A stretch of 64,000 nt of DNA from Lactobacillus amylovorus DSM 20531 (GCF_002706375.1 NZ_CP017706.1:1674001-1738000); one strand, 5' to 3'; shown: positions 26,054-35,496, counted from the stretch's first letter. The notes: generated from the sequence alone by a model not told the origin. Numbers and translations: made by a program.

Positions 26054-26314
26054 ATGAAAAAATATCGTCCAAATACTAAGGCAATTATTGTAGGAATAAT
26101 CTTTATGCTGGCAGGGATTGCTTGCTGGGTCATTAAGGCCTCATTTATACCCAATGGTGCCGTATTTTTATTTCCAGTAGGATTGCTATTAATTTGTATT
26201 GGCGGACTGACGATGACTATTACTGCTTTTGTTGCTATGCGTAAAAATGATCGGGCAATGAGTGCCTTTTTAAAGAAGCAAGAGCAAGAACGAAAAGAAG
26301 CAGAAAAAAAGTAA
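26054..26314 (+). CDS. Small hypothetical membrane protein
   Basis: This 86-aa protein has two transmembrane segments (AIIVGIIFMLAGIACWVI and AVFLFPVGLLLICIGGLTMT) and a highly charged C-terminal tail rich in Lys, Glu and Gln. The family is not recognised. It lies alone between the PTS terminator and the nitroreductase gene, with GCGAGG upstream of the ATG. Confidence 0.65.
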   Translation: MKKYRPNTKAIIVGIIFMLAGIACWVIKASFIPNGAVFLFPVGLLLICIGGLTMTITAFVAMRKNDRAMSAFLKKQEQERKEAEKK

Positions 26315-26352
26315 ATACTGTCGAGTAATTTTTTAGAAGGATTTGGTGAAAA

Positions 26353-27009
26353 ATGAATTTTAAAGAAGTTTTTCAAAATGAACATGTAACACGGAAATTT
26401 ACCAACAGAAAAGTGCCTGAAAAAGCTATTGCTGAAATTGTTGAACAAGCACAACAATCTCCATCATTGCTTAACTCTCAGCCTTGGCGTGCATATGTCT
26501 TGATGGGGGATGCTTTAGCAGAGTTTAAAAAGGCCGTAATCGAAAATTCTGATAACAAGGTTAAGCCAAACGAAGATTTTGCTTCAATGCTTTCACTTGA
26601 TTGGGATACTTTCCCAAGCAGCAATATGGCTACTATGGGTGCATCCCAAAGTTTCTTCTTTAGAAACAAGTTGAACTTGTTTACTGAAGCTAATAAGAAC
26701 ATGTTTAATGCACCAGCAATTATCTTTTTAACTATTCCAAGAAAATCACCAGCTTGGTCAGTTTTTGACTTAGGGATTTTTGCACAAAGCATTATGTTGT
26801 TAGCTGTTAACCGCGGTTTAGGTATTATGCCAGCTCACTCAATGGTGTCATATCCTGATTTGGTAAGAAAATATGCTGGTATTCCAGAAGATGAATACGT
26901 AGGAATGGCCATTGCCGTAGGCTACATCGATAAAAACGCGGAAATCAATGATCCAGTCTTTATTCCTAAGCGTGTACCATTTAATAAAATTTATAAAGTA
27001 AGTAATTAG
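26353..27009 (+). CDS. Nitroreductase family protein
   Basis: This 218-aa FMN-dependent oxidoreductase is cytosolic. The N-terminal HVTRKFTNRKVPEKAIAEIV and SPSLLNSQPWRAYVL segments are the FMN-binding signature of the nitroreductase fold, and LGIFAQSIMLLAVNRGLGIM is the central helix. The length is typical. GAAGGA precedes the ATG. The natural substrate (quinones, nitro compounds or flavins) is unknown. Confidence 0.9.
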   Translation: MNFKEVFQNEHVTRKFTNRKVPEKAIAEIVEQAQQSPSLLNSQPWRAYVLMGDALAEFKKAVIENSDNKVKPNEDFASMLSLDWDTFPSSNMATMGASQSFFFRNKLNLFTEANKNMFNAPAIIFLTIPRKSPAWSVFDLGIFAQSIMLLAVNRGLGIMPAHSMVSYPDLVRKYAGIPEDEYVGMAIAVGYIDKNAEINDPVFIPKRVPFNKIYKVSN

Positions 27010-27114
27010 AAATTATAAAAGCAAGCTCTGTAGAATGAACTTTTTTGGTCATAAATGGTAAAATATAGATTAGTTAATATTTGTAAATAATTTGTAAAAA
27101 AAGGTGAGAATGTT

Positions 27115-28476
27115 TTGAGTACAGCTCAAATAGTAACTAATTTAGTTGCAACTGTATTAATTTTTATAGTTGCTTCATTCTTTGTTGCTGCAGAATTTGC
27201 TTTAGTACAAACAAGACCAAGTCAGCTTGAAGATATGTTGGCTAAGGGGCAAGGCAATAAGAAAAAGCTGCAACGTGCACTTCATATGACGCACAACTTG
27301 AATGAATATTTGTCGACCACTCAGGTTGGTACTACTCTTGTTGGTGTAGTATTGGGTTGGTTCTCTGCAGATACGTTTGCAGTTATCTTGGAAGATTTAT
27401 TCCATTTAACTCCAATGAGTGAGTCACTTATTAAGTCAGTAAGTGCCATTTTGGGTGTGATCTTGTTAACTTACTTGGAAGTTGTGTTAACAGAAGTCGT
27501 ACCTAAGAATATTGCGATTGATAAGCCTGTGGGCATGATGATGATGATTGTAACGCCACTACATATCTTCCACACAATCGTTTATCCATTTGTTTGGCTG
27601 CTTAATACTAGTTCTAACGGTATTTTGAAGTTGATGGGTTTTGCCCCAGCCGATGAAGAAAACGAAGTATATTCTCAATCCGAAATCATCAAATTGTCAC
27701 GTAACGCTGTGCATGGCGGCTCTCTTGATAAAGAAGACCTCACCTACATGGAAAGAGCCTTCGAGTTAAATGATAAGATCGCCAAGGATATCATGACAGA
27801 CAGAACTAGATTGTCTGTTCTTGATTCCACTGATACGATTGCTTATGCTTTGAAGAAGTACCTAGAAGAAGGCTACAGCCGTTTTCCTGTTGTCCGCGAC
27901 AATGATAAGGATGATGTTGTAGGTTACGTCTACGCTTACGATATCGTCCAACAAAGCCAAATTGATGCTAAGGTTCCCGTAACAAGAATCATCAGAACAA
28001 TCATTACTGTGCCAGAATCAATGCCAATTCAAGATATCTTGCATTTAATGATTTCTAAGCACACGCCAGTCGTCTTGATTGTTGATGAATACGGTGGTAC
28101 CAGTGGTATCGTAACGGATAAGGATATTTATGAAGAACTCTTTGGTTCTGTTAAAGATGAAATTGATGATGTTTCTGATGACTACATCATCAAGGATAAG
28201 GAAGGTAATGTTCACGTTTCTGGTAAAACTACCTTGTATGACTTTGAACGTTACTTCCACACTGATTTGAAGGCCTTCCAAGATAGCGACATCATTACTA
28301 TCGGTGGTTATATGATGGAACATTATCCTAACTTAAAGAAGGGCGAATCAGTTGATCTTGAAGGCTACAAGTTCGTGCTTGACAGTATTGAGCAAGGATT
28401 CATGCGTTGGTTTATTGTGGAACCAATTAAGAAGAATAAGAAAGTCGATTCCGATCAATCCAAGACGGAAAAATAA
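27115..28476 (+). CDS. CNNM/HlyC-CorC family membrane protein with CBS domains
   Basis: This 453-aa protein has an N-terminal CNNM (DUF21) membrane domain with about four hydrophobic segments (residues 1-190), a CBS pair at about 210-330 (YSRFPVVRDNDKDDVVGYVY, VLIVDEYGGTSGIVTDKD) and a C-terminal CorC_HlyC (transporter-associated) domain. Relatives are implicated in magnesium or other cation efflux. Translation most likely starts at TTG 27115, 6 bases after AAGGTGAG. A soluble homologue without the membrane domain is encoded at 48142. Confidence 0.9.
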   Translation: MSTAQIVTNLVATVLIFIVASFFVAAEFALVQTRPSQLEDMLAKGQGNKKKLQRALHMTHNLNEYLSTTQVGTTLVGVVLGWFSADTFAVILEDLFHLTPMSESLIKSVSAILGVILLTYLEVVLTEVVPKNIAIDKPVGMMMMIVTPLHIFHTIVYPFVWLLNTSSNGILKLMGFAPADEENEVYSQSEIIKLSRNAVHGGSLDKEDLTYMERAFELNDKIAKDIMTDRTRLSVLDSTDTIAYALKKYLEEGYSRFPVVRDNDKDDVVGYVYAYDIVQQSQIDAKVPVTRIIRTIITVPESMPIQDILHLMISKHTPVVLIVDEYGGTSGIVTDKDIYEELFGSVKDEIDDVSDDYIIKDKEGNVHVSGKTTLYDFERYFHTDLKAFQDSDIITIGGYMMEHYPNLKKGESVDLEGYKFVLDSIEQGFMRWFIVEPIKKNKKVDSDQSKTEK

Positions 28477-28487
28477 TGAATATTCAG

Positions 28488-28516
28488 TGAAAGCGTCGAA
28501 TTTGACGCTTTTTTTG
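28488..28516 (+). terminator. Terminator of the CNNM gene
   Basis: AAAGCGTC pairs with GACGCTTT, followed by T's. Confidence 0.9.
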
Positions 28517-28580
28517 TATAAAAATGTTATAATTTCAATTATCAGAATAGTTAATTATATAGGATTGAAGGGCAGATTAA

Positions 28581-29150
28581 ATGGTTAAAGGCGACAATAT
28601 TAACGATATTATTGATCACAAGTTATTTTCTGAAGACGATATTCATGAAATGTGCGTGCGACTTGGCAAGCAATTAACTGAAGATTATGCTGGCAAGAAG
28701 CCATTAGTTGTCGGTGCACTTAAGGGCGCAATTTATTTCTTAACAGATTTAACCAGACAAATGGATGTTACTCACCAATTAGATTTCTTAGATGTATCTA
28801 GTTATGGTGATGGCTTTGAATCAACTGGTAAGATCAAGGTTGTTACAGACCTTGCAGCTGATGTAAAAGATCGTGATGTATTAATTATTGAAGATATTGT
28901 TGATACTGGTCTTACTTTAAAGTTCATGAAGGATCTGATTAAGGGCCGTGGCGCTAAGAGTGTTAAGTGCTGTGCTATGCTTAATAAGGAAGCTCGTAGA
29001 AACGTCGATGTAGACGTTGACTACTACGGCTCAAAGGTTGGTAACGAATTCGTAGTTGGTTACGGCTTGGACTTCTTGAATATGTATCGTAATCTTCCTT
29101 ACGTTGGTGTATTGAAACCTGAAGTTATCCAAAAATACGTTAACAAGTAA
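28581..29150 (+). CDS. hpt: Hypoxanthine(-guanine) phosphoribosyltransferase
   Basis: This 189-aa purine salvage enzyme joins hypoxanthine or guanine to PRPP. The PRPP-binding motif VLIIEDIVDTGLTL lies at about residues 103-116. GALKGAIYFLTDL and FLDVSSYGDGF are the other conserved blocks, and YVGVLKPEVI closes the C-terminus as in HPRT. The length is normal. It complements the nucleoside hydrolase at 12968, which would release the base. A palindromic terminator follows. Confidence 0.94.
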   Translation: MVKGDNINDIIDHKLFSEDDIHEMCVRLGKQLTEDYAGKKPLVVGALKGAIYFLTDLTRQMDVTHQLDFLDVSSYGDGFESTGKIKVVTDLAADVKDRDVLIIEDIVDTGLTLKFMKDLIKGRGAKSVKCCAMLNKEARRNVDVDVDYYGSKVGNEFVVGYGLDFLNMYRNLPYVGVLKPEVIQKYVNK

Positions 29151-29162
29151 TTTTAAAGAGCA

Positions 29163-29200
29163 AAAAAATATCTATCGCAAATTTTGCGATAGATTTTTTT
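29163..29200. terminator. Bidirectional terminator between hpt and the permease gene
   Basis: ATCTATCGCAAA and TTTGCGATAGAT form a long near-perfect stem flanked by A and T runs, serving both convergent genes. Confidence 0.9.
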
Positions 29201-30512
29201 AATTGCGATTTTGTTTTTGTTTGTAGTAGTAAATTGGCAAACCTAGCAAAGTCAAACCAATACCAATAAGCGATAGGATGAACTGATTGATAATCGTGGA
29301 AACGACGATGAAGATACCACCTATAATTGAAATAAGTGGAATGATTGGATACCAAGGTACTTTAAATGGACGAGTAAGTTCTGGTTCACGCTTGCGCAAA
29401 ATGATCACGGCAATTGAAAGCATGGTGTTGAAGATCCACATAACGAAGACCAACATGTCGGTTAAGACTGTGAAGTTGCCTAGCAGAATCATGATGATGG
29501 CAATTGCATCGACGATTAAAGCACCAAAGACTGGCACACCGGTATGAATATTGGCCTTACCGATTTTTTCAGAGAATGGCAATAAGTTGTCTTGAGCCAA
29601 AATGTAAGGTGTCCGCATCCCCGTGAGCATAAAGGCATTAACAGCCCCGTAAACCGAGATCAGAATTCCTACCGTTACCAATTTGCCGCCGAACTGACCA
29701 AACAATTTCATCGAAGCCTCAAAGGCCGCATTATTGTTGTTAACAAGTTCGTGGATTGGCAAGATCGTCAAGAAAGTATAGTTGATTAAAATATAAATCA
29801 ATGTGATCGCAGACAGGCCCAAGATAATCGCTCTTGAAAGGTCACGTTCTGGATTTTTAACTTCGTTAGCTAAATTAGTAACGACGATCCAGCCTTCAAA
29901 AGCAAATAAAGCAGAAAGCAAACCTTGGCTGATTGCACCTGAGAATGATTTGCCGGCGCCAACTGTTAATGGCAAGAGCGGAGCGGCAATCTTATTTTGA
30001 TTAAACATTCCCCAAATGATGATTAAAGCAATAGGGATGATCTTTAAAACAGTAATAACCGACTGCATTTTGCTTGAAAATCTAGTTCCAATTAGGTTGA
30101 TGCCTAGTAAAAATAATACCAGTAAAATTGCGACTAGATTCGCATACTTGGCCTCAATGCCAAATAAGGAGACAAACTGTACGCCAAAGATTGAACTCAG
30201 CGCCCCGATTTGTGCAGGAAAGTAAACGATCATTTGCGCCCAGCCAAATAAGAAGCCCCAGACGCGGCCATAAGTATAATCTAAATACTTAATCGCACCA
30301 TTAATTTTTAAACTCGCCGCAATTTCTGAAATGGTTAAGCCAGAAGCAATTGAAATAATCCCGGCTAGCACCCAAACAAAAATCGTCATGGAACTGCTGC
30401 CAGTTTGGGCCGTAATTACGCCGATCTTGAAGAAAACGCCGGCTCCAATTACGGATCCAACTACAGTTGCCAATGCTTGACCAAAAGAAATTTGTCTTTT
30501 CACATACTTCAC
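29199..30512 (-). CDS. APC-family amino-acid permease
   Basis: This 437-aa secondary transporter has about 12 transmembrane segments. The N-terminal FGQALATVVGSVIGAGVFFK is the APC substrate-binding TM1 signature, and ALFAFEGWIVVTNLANEVKN is the conserved TM6 region. It most resembles the LAT/SteT group of amino-acid exchangers, but the substrate is not clear. It is monocistronic on the minus strand and ends in the shared terminator. Confidence 0.9.
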   Translation of the reverse strand: MKYVKRQISFGQALATVVGSVIGAGVFFKIGVITAQTGSSSMTIFVWVLAGIISIASGLTISEIAASLKINGAIKYLDYTYGRVWGFLFGWAQMIVYFPAQIGALSSIFGVQFVSLFGIEAKYANLVAILLVLFLLGINLIGTRFSSKMQSVITVLKIIPIALIIIWGMFNQNKIAAPLLPLTVGAGKSFSGAISQGLLSALFAFEGWIVVTNLANEVKNPERDLSRAIILGLSAITLIYILINYTFLTILPIHELVNNNNAAFEASMKLFGQFGGKLVTVGILISVYGAVNAFMLTGMRTPYILAQDNLLPFSEKIGKANIHTGVPVFGALIVDAIAIIMILLGNFTVLTDMLVFVMWIFNTMLSIAVIILRKREPELTRPFKVPWYPIIPLISIIGGIFIVVSTIINQFILSLIGIGLTLLGLPIYYYKQKQNRN

Positions 30513-30610
30513 CTTCGTAAAATAAATATCTAAATTATTTTAGCACATCCATGTTACAAGTATTGGTGTGACGATTAGGTTCGGGTAAAATAATAGCAGG
30601 GGGAAAAGAA

Positions 30611-31318
30611 ATGAAAAGGTATCATCATAAATATACTTTGCCAGCAATTATAACTTTACTGTTATTAGCGATTGCATTTCTTTTAATTGGCTTTTTTAAT
30701 TTTAAAAGACAAACCACTCTTCCGCCGAATTCTAACTCGAGTGCAATTGGGATTCAGCTTAACCAAGATGTTGACTATGTGGATTTGCATAAATTGCAGG
30801 CGAACGGTATTTCCTTCGTTTATTTAAAATCAACGCAAGGCAGATCATACTTTGATGAAAATTATCTATCCTATCGTGATCAGATTTTGGGAACCAAGCT
30901 TGCTTTTGGCAGTATGATTCTATATAGTAATGAATCGACGCCCTTGCAGCATTACCGCTACTTTTTTGAAAAAGTGGGCGATAACACGGGAAGCCTGCCA
31001 ATCCTGCTTGAGCCGGCCGTAACTAGCCGCAGCAAGCGTTATTTAGAGTCGATGAGCCAGTTTGCCAGCATGCTTGAGCAGCGCAAAAAAGAGGTAATTG
31101 TTGACGTGGACTATAAGTATCATAAATACTTCACGCCACAAACAAAATTTATGTCAGTCGATGGAAAAACGCCGGATAAATTGAAGTATTCATTTTGGCG
31201 TTATACAACTAACGGACGCGTCAAGAACGTCAATGGTCTAGAAAAAGGCGTTACAATGTATGCGTATAACGGAACCGTTGGTCAATATAGACAGAAATAT
31301 GGACAATTAACACAATAA
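30611..31318 (+). CDS. Degenerate GH25 (lysozyme-like) membrane-anchored protein
   Basis: This 235-aa protein has one N-terminal transmembrane anchor (residues about 10-30), a Ser/Asn linker and a GH25-like barrel. GISFVYLKSTQGRSYFD fits the GH25 core. The catalytic positions differ: family GxDxSxxQ reads IGIQLNQ here (Asp to Gln), and family LDxE reads PILLEPAV (Asp to Leu, Glu kept). It may be an inactive binder of peptidoglycan rather than a muramidase. The stop overlaps the start of the helicase gene, an unusual partnership. Confidence 0.75.
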   Translation: MKRYHHKYTLPAIITLLLLAIAFLLIGFFNFKRQTTLPPNSNSSAIGIQLNQDVDYVDLHKLQANGISFVYLKSTQGRSYFDENYLSYRDQILGTKLAFGSMILYSNESTPLQHYRYFFEKVGDNTGSLPILLEPAVTSRSKRYLESMSQFASMLEQRKKEVIVDVDYKYHKYFTPQTKFMSVDGKTPDKLKYSFWRYTTNGRVKNVNGLEKGVTMYAYNGTVGQYRQKYGQLTQ

Positions 31319-32559
31319 TGTATCAAGAAGAAACAAAACAAGTATTAATTAAGCAACATAAAGAAAAGCCGACTTTGATTCAAAAAGAAACTTATGATGC
31401 CATTAGAAATGGTGCTTCTTTAGTCGGTTTAGCTAAAACTGGAACGGGTAAGACTTTGGCCTATGCACTGCCTAGTTTGGAAAGAGCGCAAAAAGGCAAC
31501 GCCAACAGTGTAGTCATTATCGCGCCAACAACTGAACTGGCCGTCCAGATTCGCCATGCCATCAATCCATTTGTGCACGCGTTAGGCTTAAAGGGTGCAA
31601 GTCTAGTTGGTGCCGGCAACCGTAAGCGCCAAGAAGACAACTTGAAGAAAAAGCATCCAGAAGTAATTGTGGCGACGCCAGGAAGATTTTTTGATTTCTT
31701 TTCTAGTGGCCGAATTAAGCTTGGTCAGATTAAGACTTTAATTATTGACGAAGCTGATGATATCTTGGAATTTACCAAACTAGAATTATTGTCTTCATTA
31801 GGACAAAACTTGGGTCCCGACAGCCAAGTATTATTGTTTGGAGCTACTGATTCTGAAATCACTAGGGATGCAGAAGAAATCTTTAACCGTCATTTTCTTT
31901 TAGTCGATGTCAGAAATGAACAAAAATCTACAACCAAGCATTATTTCTTGCAAGTTGATAACCAACACAAGATTGAATTTTTACAAAGAATGACCAAGCT
32001 TGATCAATTCAAGGGGATTTTGTTCTTTGATTCAAACAAGACAATGATGCGTTTTGCCGGAATCTTTGGTCATACTAAGACTCGATTTGAACTTTTATCA
32101 AACGAATTTGGTAAGCAAAAGCGTGAGCAAGCTTTGCAAGATTTAGCTACAGGTAAAACTAAATTGCTTTTGGCAACAGATTTGGCTGCACGTGGTTTGG
32201 ATATTCCTGATCTTACTTATGTGATCAATTATGAAATTCCAAGTGAAACCAATACTTATTTGCACCGTGCCGGTCGTACTGGCCGTATGAATGCGGAAGG
32301 CTATGTCGTTACTTTAGGTGATGATCACGACTTCAGAGATTTAAAGAAGCTATTGGCAGATCAAATAAAATTGGAAAGAGTCTACTTTGCAGGCTACCAT
32401 TTGACGACTACTAAGCAGAAGGATAAAAAGCAAAAAGACGAAGAAAAAGAAAAAGCAGCTAATGCTAACAAGGTAGTTAAGAATAAGAAAAAGAAGGGCA
32501 AAAAGAAGAGTAATAAGAATAAGGGTTATCACCCACATTATTTGAAGGTGAATAAATGA
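31318..32559 (+). CDS. DEAD-box RNA helicase
   Basis: This 413-aa ATP-dependent RNA helicase shows the Q-motif (TLIQKETYDAI), motif I AKTGTGKT, Ia APTTELAVQ, Ib TPGR, II IDEADD, III GAT (in place of SAT), V ATDLAARGLDI and VI HRAGRTGR. A Lys-rich tail after about residue 365 is typical of RNA-binding C-termini. It resembles the CshB/YfmL group used in ribosome assembly and cold adaptation. The ATG overlaps the upstream stop by one base and its TGA overlaps the next ATG by four. Confidence 0.93.
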   Translation: MYQEETKQVLIKQHKEKPTLIQKETYDAIRNGASLVGLAKTGTGKTLAYALPSLERAQKGNANSVVIIAPTTELAVQIRHAINPFVHALGLKGASLVGAGNRKRQEDNLKKKHPEVIVATPGRFFDFFSSGRIKLGQIKTLIIDEADDILEFTKLELLSSLGQNLGPDSQVLLFGATDSEITRDAEEIFNRHFLLVDVRNEQKSTTKHYFLQVDNQHKIEFLQRMTKLDQFKGILFFDSNKTMMRFAGIFGHTKTRFELLSNEFGKQKREQALQDLATGKTKLLLATDLAARGLDIPDLTYVINYEIPSETNTYLHRAGRTGRMNAEGYVVTLGDDHDFRDLKKLLADQIKLERVYFAGYHLTTTKQKDKKQKDEEKEKAANANKVVKNKKKKGKKKSNKNKGYHPHYLKVNK

Positions 32560-33884
32560 GTCGGTTAGTAAAGTGGCTAGAAGATTACGTGTTGCCGGTA
32601 GCTAACAGATTAGGCCAGGTAAGATGGTTAGTGGCATTAAGGGATGCCTTTATTTCTCTGATGCCAATTACAATTGCTGGCTCGCTGGCAGTCTTAATCA
32701 AAAGTTTAATCACGGCAGCTAAGGTTCATTTAGGCTGGAATACTTTTGCCTTTGCGATGCAGCCGCTAGTTTCAATTAGCGATTTAGTTTGGCGTGGTAC
32801 CTTTTCACTGTATGCCTGCTTCTTTGCACTCGCATTAGGTTATCAACTAGCTAAAAACTTTGAAGGCAATCGGCTGGCTGCGGCAATTGTTTCACTGTCA
32901 TCTTTTTCATTGAGCATTGCCAACTATGCCAAGGTTAAATTTCATGGTGAAAGCGTCGTAATTAAAAGCGCCTTTGATATCAGTCAATTTTCAACGACAG
33001 GTTTGTTTACGGCGATCTTGTTTGGCTCACTGGGGTTTGCTGTCTATTATGCCTGCTACAAGGCAAGGTTTATGTTGCATTTGTCCACCAATTTACCTCA
33101 TGCGGAACAGGCTGCCTTTGATTCGTTGATTCCAGCGATGGTGTCTATTTTTAGTATCGGTGGAATTAATTATCTGTTCCAAGTGGCAACGGGCAACTAT
33201 TTTGGCGATTGGCTATTAACTACCATCCAAATGCCATTAGTAAAATGGGGTCAAGGCTTCGGGACCGTATTATTAGTTACCTTGATGGTTCAAGTCTTTT
33301 GGTTCTTTGGTATCAATGGCTTGGGTGTGTTGTCACCAATTCTTGATTCTATTTGGCTGACAGCTCAAAACGGCAACATCACGGCTGCGACTAGTGGAAA
33401 AGTGCCACCTTACGTTTGGGTAAGAGGCTCGTTTGACGTATTTGCCTGGTTTGGTGGTGCCGGTGGTACCCTGATGTTGATTGTCGCCATTTTGGTATTT
33501 TCAAAGCGAAGCGATTATCGTACGATTGCTAAAATTACGTTAGCACCAGGTATCTTTAACATTGGTGAGCCGATCTTGCTGGGACTGCCCGTAGTGCTTA
33601 ATCCGGTTTACTTAATTCCATTTTTGCTGACGCCGGTTGTAAACGTTGCTTTTTCATACTGGGTTAGTGTCATGGGCTTGGTCAATCCGGTACAAGTGGC
33701 GGTACCAAGCATCATGCCGCCGATTATTGGACCGTTTTTGGCATGTAATTATGACTGGCGTGCAATCGTTTTGAGTATTATTGATATGTTAATTGCGTTT
33801 GCTATTTGGAGTCCATTCGTAATTGCGGCTGATAAGATCGCAGATACCAACAATCCTAAGACTTTCTTTACTACACAATTTTAA
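32556..33884 (+). CDS. PTS IIC component, lactose/cellobiose (CelB) family
   Basis: This 442-aa integral membrane sugar transporter has about ten hydrophobic segments. FISLMPITIAGSLAVLIKSL at the N-terminus, FWFFGINGLGVLSPILDSIW and APGIFNIGEPILLGLPVVLN are hallmarks of CelB-type IIC. No IIA or IIB gene is adjacent, so it depends on partners encoded elsewhere. Its ATG overlaps the helicase stop by 4 bases, which couples a sugar permease to an RNA helicase. A stem-loop terminator ends just before tRNA-Arg. Confidence 0.9.
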   Translation: MSRLVKWLEDYVLPVANRLGQVRWLVALRDAFISLMPITIAGSLAVLIKSLITAAKVHLGWNTFAFAMQPLVSISDLVWRGTFSLYACFFALALGYQLAKNFEGNRLAAAIVSLSSFSLSIANYAKVKFHGESVVIKSAFDISQFSTTGLFTAILFGSLGFAVYYACYKARFMLHLSTNLPHAEQAAFDSLIPAMVSIFSIGGINYLFQVATGNYFGDWLLTTIQMPLVKWGQGFGTVLLVTLMVQVFWFFGINGLGVLSPILDSIWLTAQNGNITAATSGKVPPYVWVRGSFDVFAWFGGAGGTLMLIVAILVFSKRSDYRTIAKITLAPGIFNIGEPILLGLPVVLNPVYLIPFLLTPVVNVAFSYWVSVMGLVNPVQVAVPSIMPPIIGPFLACNYDWRAIVLSIIDMLIAFAIWSPFVIAADKIADTNNPKTFFTTQF

Positions 33885-33894
33885 TTTAAGAAAA

Positions 33895-33938
33895 AAGATT
33901 AACTATTTACCTAATTTCTGGTAAAGTTAATCTTGTGT
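33895..33938 (+). terminator. Terminator of the GH25-helicase-PTS unit
   Basis: AAGATTAAC-TA-TTTACC pairs with GGTAAAGTTAATCTT, followed by a T-rich tail that ends a few bases before the tRNA. Confidence 0.8.
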
Positions 33939-33941
33939 TTT

Positions 33942-34014
33942 GGCCCCGTAGTTCATCTGGATAGAACAATGGTCTCCTAAACCGTAGAGGTGAGTTCGAA
34001 TCTCACCGGGGTCA
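33942..34014 (+). tRNA. tRNA-Arg (anticodon CCT)
   Basis: The acceptor stem GGCCCCG/CGGGGTC, D-arm GTTC...GAAC, anticodon arm ATGGT-CTCCTAA-ACCGT and T-arm GTGAG-TTCGAAT-CTCAC all pair. The anticodon CCT reads AGG (Arg). The 3' CCA is not encoded. No integrase gene lies nearby, so the locus is not occupied by an island here. Confidence 0.95.
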
Positions 34015-34016
34015 TC

Positions 34017-34050
34017 GAAAAAGCCATCTGATTTTTTCAGATGGCTTTTA
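34017..34050. terminator. Terminator after tRNA-Arg
   Basis: AAAAGCCATCTGA pairs with TCAGATGGCTTTT around a T-loop. It can act on both strands. Confidence 0.9.
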
Positions 34051-34052
34051 AT

Positions 34053-34241
34053 TCAGCCCATTGGATTGAGCATGATAAAAGTAATTAGTCCCCAAACAAG
34101 GAATACGCAAATTAATGCAGTGTAAAGCAGTCTTCTTCTTGTTCTAGGTAGCTTGGATTTATCTAAGCCGAAGACTAAACAGAAACAACCGATGATGATT
34201 ACAAGTGCGGTTGTAATTAAAACTAATAAACCATTATTCAT
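34053..34241 (-). CDS. Small hypothetical membrane protein
   Basis: This 62-aa protein has two hydrophobic helices (LLVLITTALVIIIGCFCLVF and LLYTALICVFLVWGLITFIM) separated by a basic loop, KSKLPRTRRR. The family is not recognised. It has a plausible ATG, a weak upstream GACGGG and a terminator right after the stop, so it is probably real. Confidence 0.6.
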   Translation of the reverse strand: MNNGLLVLITTALVIIIGCFCLVFGLDKSKLPRTRRRLLYTALICVFLVWGLITFIMLNPMG

Positions 34242-34353
34242 AAATATACCCGTCTTTCTCTAGTGACATATTCATTAAAGCATATTGTATAAATGGAGTG
34301 CAAGATAGTCCTAAATCAGTTATAGTAAGATTAGGTTTTCGGAGGATTTTTTT

Positions 34354-35496
34354 ATGCAAAAAATTAAAGTAATGACTGTTTTTGGCACGCGTCCAGAAGC
34401 AATTAAGATGGCACCACTTGTTTTGAAATTAAAAAAAGACGACCGCTTTGAAGAAGTGACCGTTGTTAGTGCACAGCACCGTGAAATGCTTGATCAAGTG
34501 CTTGATATTTTTAAGATTAAACCTGATTATGACTTCAATATCATGCATAAGAATCAGACTTTGGAAGAAATTACTTCTAAGGTAATGATTGATTTATCTA
34601 AAGTGATTAAAGAGGAAAAGCCAGATATTGTTTTGGTTCACGGCGACACGACTACAAGTTTTGCGGCAGCTCTTGCGACATTTTACCAACAAACGACTTT
34701 GGGTCACGTGGAAGCAGGGCTGAGAACTTGGAATAAGTATTCGCCATATCCTGAAGAAATGAACCGTCAAATGACTGACGATTTAACTGACTTGTATTTT
34801 GCGCCAACCGAATTGTCCAAGAGTAATTTGCTTAAGGAAAATCATAAGGCTGACAATATTTTCGTAACTGGTAACACTGCAATTGATGCTTTGGAACAAA
34901 CCGTGCAAAAAGATTACCACCATGCAGTAATGGATGATATTACTCCTGGCAATAAAGTAATCTTGGTTACTATGCACCGTCGTGAAAACCAAGGTGAGCC
35001 AATGCGTCGCGTCTTCAAAGTAATGCGTCAAGTAATCGATTCACATCCTGATGTGGAAATTATTTATCCAGTGCACTTGTCACCAAGAGTGCAACAAGTA
35101 GCTAACGAAGTTTTAGGCGGTGATCCTCGCATTCACTTGATTGAACCCCTTGACGTTGTTGACTTCCATAACTTGGCTAAACGCAGTTACTTTATCATGA
35201 CTGATTCAGGCGGCGTACAAGAAGAAGCGCCTAGTCTTGGTAAGCCAGTGCTTGTATTGCGTGACACAACTGAACGTCCAGAAGGTGTGAAGGCTGGTAC
35301 TTTGAAGCTGGTTGGGACTGAAGTAGATAAAGTAAGAGAAAGTATGCTTGAACTTCTTGAAAATAAAGAAGCATATGACAAGATGGCTAACGCCAAGAAC
35401 CCATACGGTGATGGTTATGCTAGTGATCGCATCATGGATGACATTTACTACTACTTCCATAAAGACGAAGTAGCTAAGCCAGCAGATTTTGAATAG
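34354..35496 (+). CDS. wecB: UDP-N-acetylglucosamine 2-epimerase (non-hydrolysing)
   Basis: This 380-aa enzyme converts UDP-GlcNAc to UDP-ManNAc for teichoic acid or polysaccharide linkage units. VFGTRPEAIKMAPLVL at the N-terminus, HGDTTTSFAAALATFYQQ, GHVEAGLRTWNKYSPYPEE and MTDSGGVQEEAPSLGKPVL are the family blocks with the catalytic and UDP-binding residues. The full length is present. CGGAGGA precedes the ATG. It is monocistronic and ends at a bidirectional terminator. Confidence 0.95.
   Translation: MQKIKVMTVFGTRPEAIKMAPLVLKLKKDDRFEEVTVVSAQHREMLDQVLDIFKIKPDYDFNIMHKNQTLEEITSKVMIDLSKVIKEEKPDIVLVHGDTTTSFAAALATFYQQTTLGHVEAGLRTWNKYSPYPEEMNRQMTDDLTDLYFAPTELSKSNLLKENHKADNIFVTGNTAIDALEQTVQKDYHHAVMDDITPGNKVILVTMHRRENQGEPMRRVFKVMRQVIDSHPDVEIIYPVHLSPRVQQVANEVLGGDPRIHLIEPLDVVDFHNLAKRSYFIMTDSGGVQEEAPSLGKPVLVLRDTTERPEGVKAGTLKLVGTEVDKVRESMLELLENKEAYDKMANAKNPYGDGYASDRIMDDIYYYFHKDEVAKPADFE

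Noticed and set aside
30611..31318. Active secreted lysozyme
   Set aside because: It has an uncleaved-looking anchor and lacks two expected catalytic aspartates, so an active muramidase call is not supported.
33942..34014. tRNA-Arg as an attachment site for an integrated element
   Set aside because: No integrase gene, no second copy of the tRNA 3' end and no foreign gene block nearby.
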